A stretch of DNA of 64,000 nt from Chitinibacter tainanensis DSM 15459 (GTDB taxonomy: Bacteria; Pseudomonadota; Gammaproteobacteria; Burkholderiales; Chitinibacteraceae), in NCBI RefSeq assembly GCF_000429785.1, contig NZ_KE386951.1, positions 176,209-240,208 of the forward strand, written 5' to 3'. The position numbers were made by a program, and so were the translations under genes. This document shows, in pieces, positions 61,548 through 64,000 of the stretch. The notes below the pieces were generated by a model, which worked only from the letters and a program-made list of their open reading frames with translations, was not told the origin of the DNA and made no database searches. The stretch's first letter is position 1, and each line of letters opens with the position of its first letter.

Positions 61548-64000
61548 TTATTGCTTCACTTTGCTCATTGCCTTCATCAGTGTCGCGCTACTGTCATCGC
61601 CATCCAGCGACCAGCTAAACATCCCGGCCAGTCCTTTGGCCTTGCTGTAGTTGATCTTGGTTTGGATCACTTCCGGCGTATCGTAAGACCAGAAGGTTGA
61701 GCCATCAAACTTCCAAGATTGCTTAGTCACATCGTGGGTATAAATCGTACCCGCGGCGTTCTTCAGCACTTTGAAGTCTTCAATGCCACCTTCCCAAGTT
61801 CCGCGCGCCGGTTGCGTGGCCGTTTGGTACAGACCATTATTCACGTTCGGCACCCCAGTCCAGCCACGGCCATAGAATGGCACCCCGAGCACAATCTTAT
61901 TGGCCGGGAAGCCTGCCGCGGTCAGATTGCTCACCGCGTCATCGATGGTGTAATACGAAGCCACACCCCGTTGCCCGGTTACCGGATCGAGATAATTCGG
62001 GCTCTTCGGATCAGCGTACAAATTCGAATGGAAGTCAGTCTTGGCATTTGGATTAGCATGATTTTCATACGCGCTATCCATATAGGTGGCGCTGGTGTAT
62101 TCCCAGCCACCATGGAAGTCGTAGGTCATCAGGTTAATCCAATCCAGATACTGGCTGTACTTAGCCGGCTCAGTCATCTCGATCTTGTCTTTACCCGCCG
62201 ACATCGCCGCGGTCAGATAGTACTTCTTGTTGCCGTTGGCGGCGCTCAGCGCATTCAGTTGCGCGCGGAATTCCGCCATTAGCAGGGTGAAGTTTTGCTT
62301 ATCTTCTGCCGAAACGGTGTTGTAGGGCTGACCGACAACGCCTGGGAATTCCCAATCCACATCAATCCCGTCAAACACGCCGGCTAGCGAGCCCGGCCCA
62401 CCGCGGCCGCTATACGACGGCAGATTGCCCTTGATATAGATATCCAGACACGAAGCGACCAATTGTTTGCGTAGCGCATCGGTTTTCGCAGCCGCCGAGA
62501 ACCATTTCGACCACGTCCAGCCCCCGAGCGAGATAAACACTTTCAGGTTCGGGAATTTCGCTTTCAGGTCTTTGAGCTCGTGGAAATTCCCAGCCAGCGG
62601 CGTTTCCCAAGTGATGGCATTGGCAGGGTTTACTTGCCGAGCCGGTGGGCGGCCATAATCGGCCCAGGCATCGCCCCCCGTACCCGCATCGGGTGCATTC
62701 GGGCTGGTGGCGCCTTGCTCCAGCTTATCGATCCCGGCGGCACATTCGTAGCCGCCGTTTTTCTGATAGATATTGCCGAAGGCGTAGTTCAGGAAGGTCA
62801 TTTGTGCGGCCGAGCCGTTGTTCACAAAATCCACCACCTCAAAACTACGGCCATACACGCCCCACTGGGCAAAGTAAGAACCAACTTGCTTTTCACTTGG
62901 CGCGGGAACCGCGCCACCCGGTACGGTTGGCGCTGGTGTATTGGTAACGGCTGGGGCGCTCGGCGTTGGCGTTGTGCCACCCGGGGTAACGACTGGGGTT
63001 GCGGTGGGGACGGCCGGCGTTACGACCGGAGTTACGACTGGCGTAGCCGTTGGCGTGGCGGTCGGGGTGGGAGTTGCAGAACCACACGCACCACCTACTT
63101 TCCACAAGGTCGGCGTTGTCGATGGCGTCCAGCCCGCGCCGACATAAGCGGTGTGGGCAGACAGGGCGGTATAGCTCTGGCCGCTATAGCTGACAACGTC
63201 TCCAGCCTTATACGTACTACCTTCAGCCCAAACTGCGCAGCTATTGCCCGGTACCGGGGTCGCGGTCACGACCGGAGTTGGGTTCGGCGTGCTCGGGCGC
63301 GCCGTTGGCGTTGCGGTCGGCGCTACGGTTGGAGCGATCGTCGGTGCAGTTGTTGGGGCGACGGTTGGCGCCGCAGTTGGTGCGCTGCTTGGCACCGGCG
63401 TGCTACCGCTCACCACTTTCCACGGGCCCCACTGCGCGGCACCGGGCACTTCGCCCTGCGTCCACCATTGCGCTTCATACACCACGCCGTTGTAGACCAC
63501 ACGCTGGCCACCGGTATAAATCGTGCCCTTATCCCATGCGGCTACCCCACCCGGGGTTGGCGTTGGGGTGACGGCAGGTTTGGGGGTAGCGGTCACAACG
63601 GGTGTCACCACCGGTGTTGCCGTCGGGGTTACGCTCGGAGTTGGCGTAGGCGCAACCACGCCACCCTGCGCGTTTTTGAAGATATTCCAGAATTCAAAAT
63701 TGGCTTTGCTGGCCCCGTTGCTGCTGTTATCGCGATGGAATGACCACCACGCGATCAGCCCCAGGCCTTTTTGCTTGGCAAAGTCGGTGAGAATTTGGGC
63801 ATCGGCCAACCCAAAGACTTCCGATTGCACATCATTCACACCCAGCATGGGCGTCACGCCCACTTTGGCCCAGATTTGGGCGTCAGTGAGGCCGGGGAAC
63901 AGCGGCTTGATCTGGATAAAGGTACTTTGCGCGGCCTGTACGGCCAAATCACCCATTTTCTTGCTGGCTGAAGCGGATGAACCATAATCCATCGCCATCA
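61548..64000 (-). CDS. multidomain chitinase with two GH18 modules (5' end outside window)
   Basis: At least 816 residues are visible; the N-terminus and signal peptide lie beyond the right edge. Order from the visible N-end: the end of a GH18 barrel (MAMDYG, VGVTPMLGVNDV, IAWWSFHRDN); a Pro/Thr linker; a CBM5/12 module (63405-63540, WWTQGEVPGAAQWGPWKVV); a linker; a second CBM5/12 module (63090-63250, WAEGSTYKAGDVVSYSG); a linker; and a complete GH18 barrel (61548-62890). The second barrel has the catalytic DGIDVDWEFP (62346-62375), SLGGWTWSKWF and LMTYDFHGGWE. Both barrels attack beta-1,4-linked GlcNAc chains; the first looks like a different GH18 subtype. Aromatic CBM residues should hold crystalline chitin. 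Confidence 0.93.
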   Translation of the reverse strand, partial: MAMDYGSSASASKKMGDLAVQAAQSTFIQIKPLFPGLTDAQIWAKVGVTPMLGVNDVQSEVFGLADAQILTDFAKQKGLGLIAWWSFHRDNSSNGASKANFEFWNIFKNAQGGVVAPTPTPSVTPTATPVVTPVVTATPKPAVTPTPTPGGVAAWDKGTIYTGGQRVVYNGVVYEAQWWTQGEVPGAAQWGPWKVVSGSTPVPSSAPTAAPTVAPTTAPTIAPTVAPTATPTARPSTPNPTPVVTATPVPGNSCAVWAEGSTYKAGDVVSYSGQSYTALSAHTAYVGAGWTPSTTPTLWKVGGACGSATPTPTATPTATPVVTPVVTPAVPTATPVVTPGGTTPTPSAPAVTNTPAPTVPGGAVPAPSEKQVGSYFAQWGVYGRSFEVVDFVNNGSAAQMTFLNYAFGNIYQKNGGYECAAGIDKLEQGATSPNAPDAGTGGDAWADYGRPPARQVNPANAITWETPLAGNFHELKDLKAKFPNLKVFISLGGWTWSKWFSAAAKTDALRKQLVASCLDIYIKGNLPSYSGRGGPGSLAGVFDGIDVDWEFPGVVGQPYNTVSAEDKQNFTLLMAEFRAQLNALSAANGNKKYYLTAAMSAGKDKIEMTEPAKYSQYLDWINLMTYDFHGGWEYTSATYMDSAYENHANPNAKTDFHSNLYADPKSPNYLDPVTGQRGVASYYTIDDAVSNLTAAGFPANKIVLGVPFYGRGWTGVPNVNNGLYQTATQPARGTWEGGIEDFKVLKNAAGTIYTHDVTKQSWKFDGSTFWSYDTPEVIQTKINYSKAKGLAGMFSWSLDGDDSSATLMKAMSKVKQ

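Noticed and set aside
62580-63743. Plus-strand open frames over the chitinase linkers
   Set aside because: Produced by the Pro/Thr-rich linker sequence read backwards; no independent ribosome-binding site or domain.
1-64000. CRISPR arrays, tRNA or rRNA genes
   Set aside because: I saw no regularly spaced direct repeats of 25-40 bp and no recognisable tRNA or rRNA sequence; a tRNAscan or Rfam search would settle weak cases.

Overview
The window reads as chromosomal DNA of a betaproteobacterium of the Neisseriales, most likely a chitin-degrading member of the Chitinibacteraceae (Chitinibacter/Chitinilyticum/Deefgea type). This is inferred from the gene content: a Gcr-like membrane 'site-specific recombinase', the pepA-holC-valS block with an extra gene before valS, a FimT-PilVWX-PilY1-PilE pilus operon, a ubiE-ubiJ-ubiB operon and a large multidomain chitinase. 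Most genes are GC-rich. Genes at 27.3-29.1 kb are clearly AT-richer. I saw no rRNA, tRNA, CRISPR array, insertion sequence or prophage.

Layout. 0-7.5 kb: Gcr-like membrane protein (cut by the left edge), 2OG-Fe(II) oxygenase, glycine-zipper lipoprotein, metF, a copper group (DUF2946 protein, PCu(A)C chaperone, His-rich partner), chrA plus a hypothetical. 7.6-13 kb: YiiX/YebB-type cysteine hydrolase, a PAS-GGDEF cyclase, then an RsbQ-like hydrolase overlapping a triple-PAS-GGDEF cyclase by 4 bp. 13-22.7 kb: cca, cysK, a CHASE-PAS sensor with no output domain, ilvA, and a coupled histidine kinase/HD-GYP regulator. 22.8-27.3 kb: hslU (no hslV beside it) and nrdD-nrdG behind NrdR boxes and a structured leader. 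27.3-31.7 kb: O-antigen-ligase/PglL-like enzyme, two pilins (the first with a sigma-54 promoter) and two convergent pilin-like proteins sharing an ectodomain signature. 31.8-42.1 kb: galE, lptFG, pepA, holC, a low-complexity DUF2486-like protein, valS. 42.2-52.3 kb: a GGDEF-EAL protein and the minor-pilin/PilY1 operon. 52.3-59.7 kb: TonB-like protein, ubiB, ubiJ, ubiE, DUF971, phoBR, transaldolase. 59.8-64 kb: orphan ParA, a kinase-fold protein and a chitinase with two GH18 domains, cut by the right edge.

How the genes fit together. Cyclic-di-GMP turnover is heavily represented (three GGDEF proteins, one with EAL, plus an HD-GYP phosphodiesterase) next to type IV pilus genes, which suits a surface-attached chitin degrader. 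The RsbQ-like/PAS-GGDEF pair looks like a ligand-sensing module with cyclase output.

The most unusual structural signal is a family of nine intergenic elements, each spanning exactly 49 bp, with GGGTAT...ATACCC ends. Six begin 6-13 bp after the stop codon of a plus-strand gene and two overlap the stop codon. Their arms differ but several pair with themselves, and a short asymmetric centre is shared. They look like an undescribed 3'-end hairpin family.
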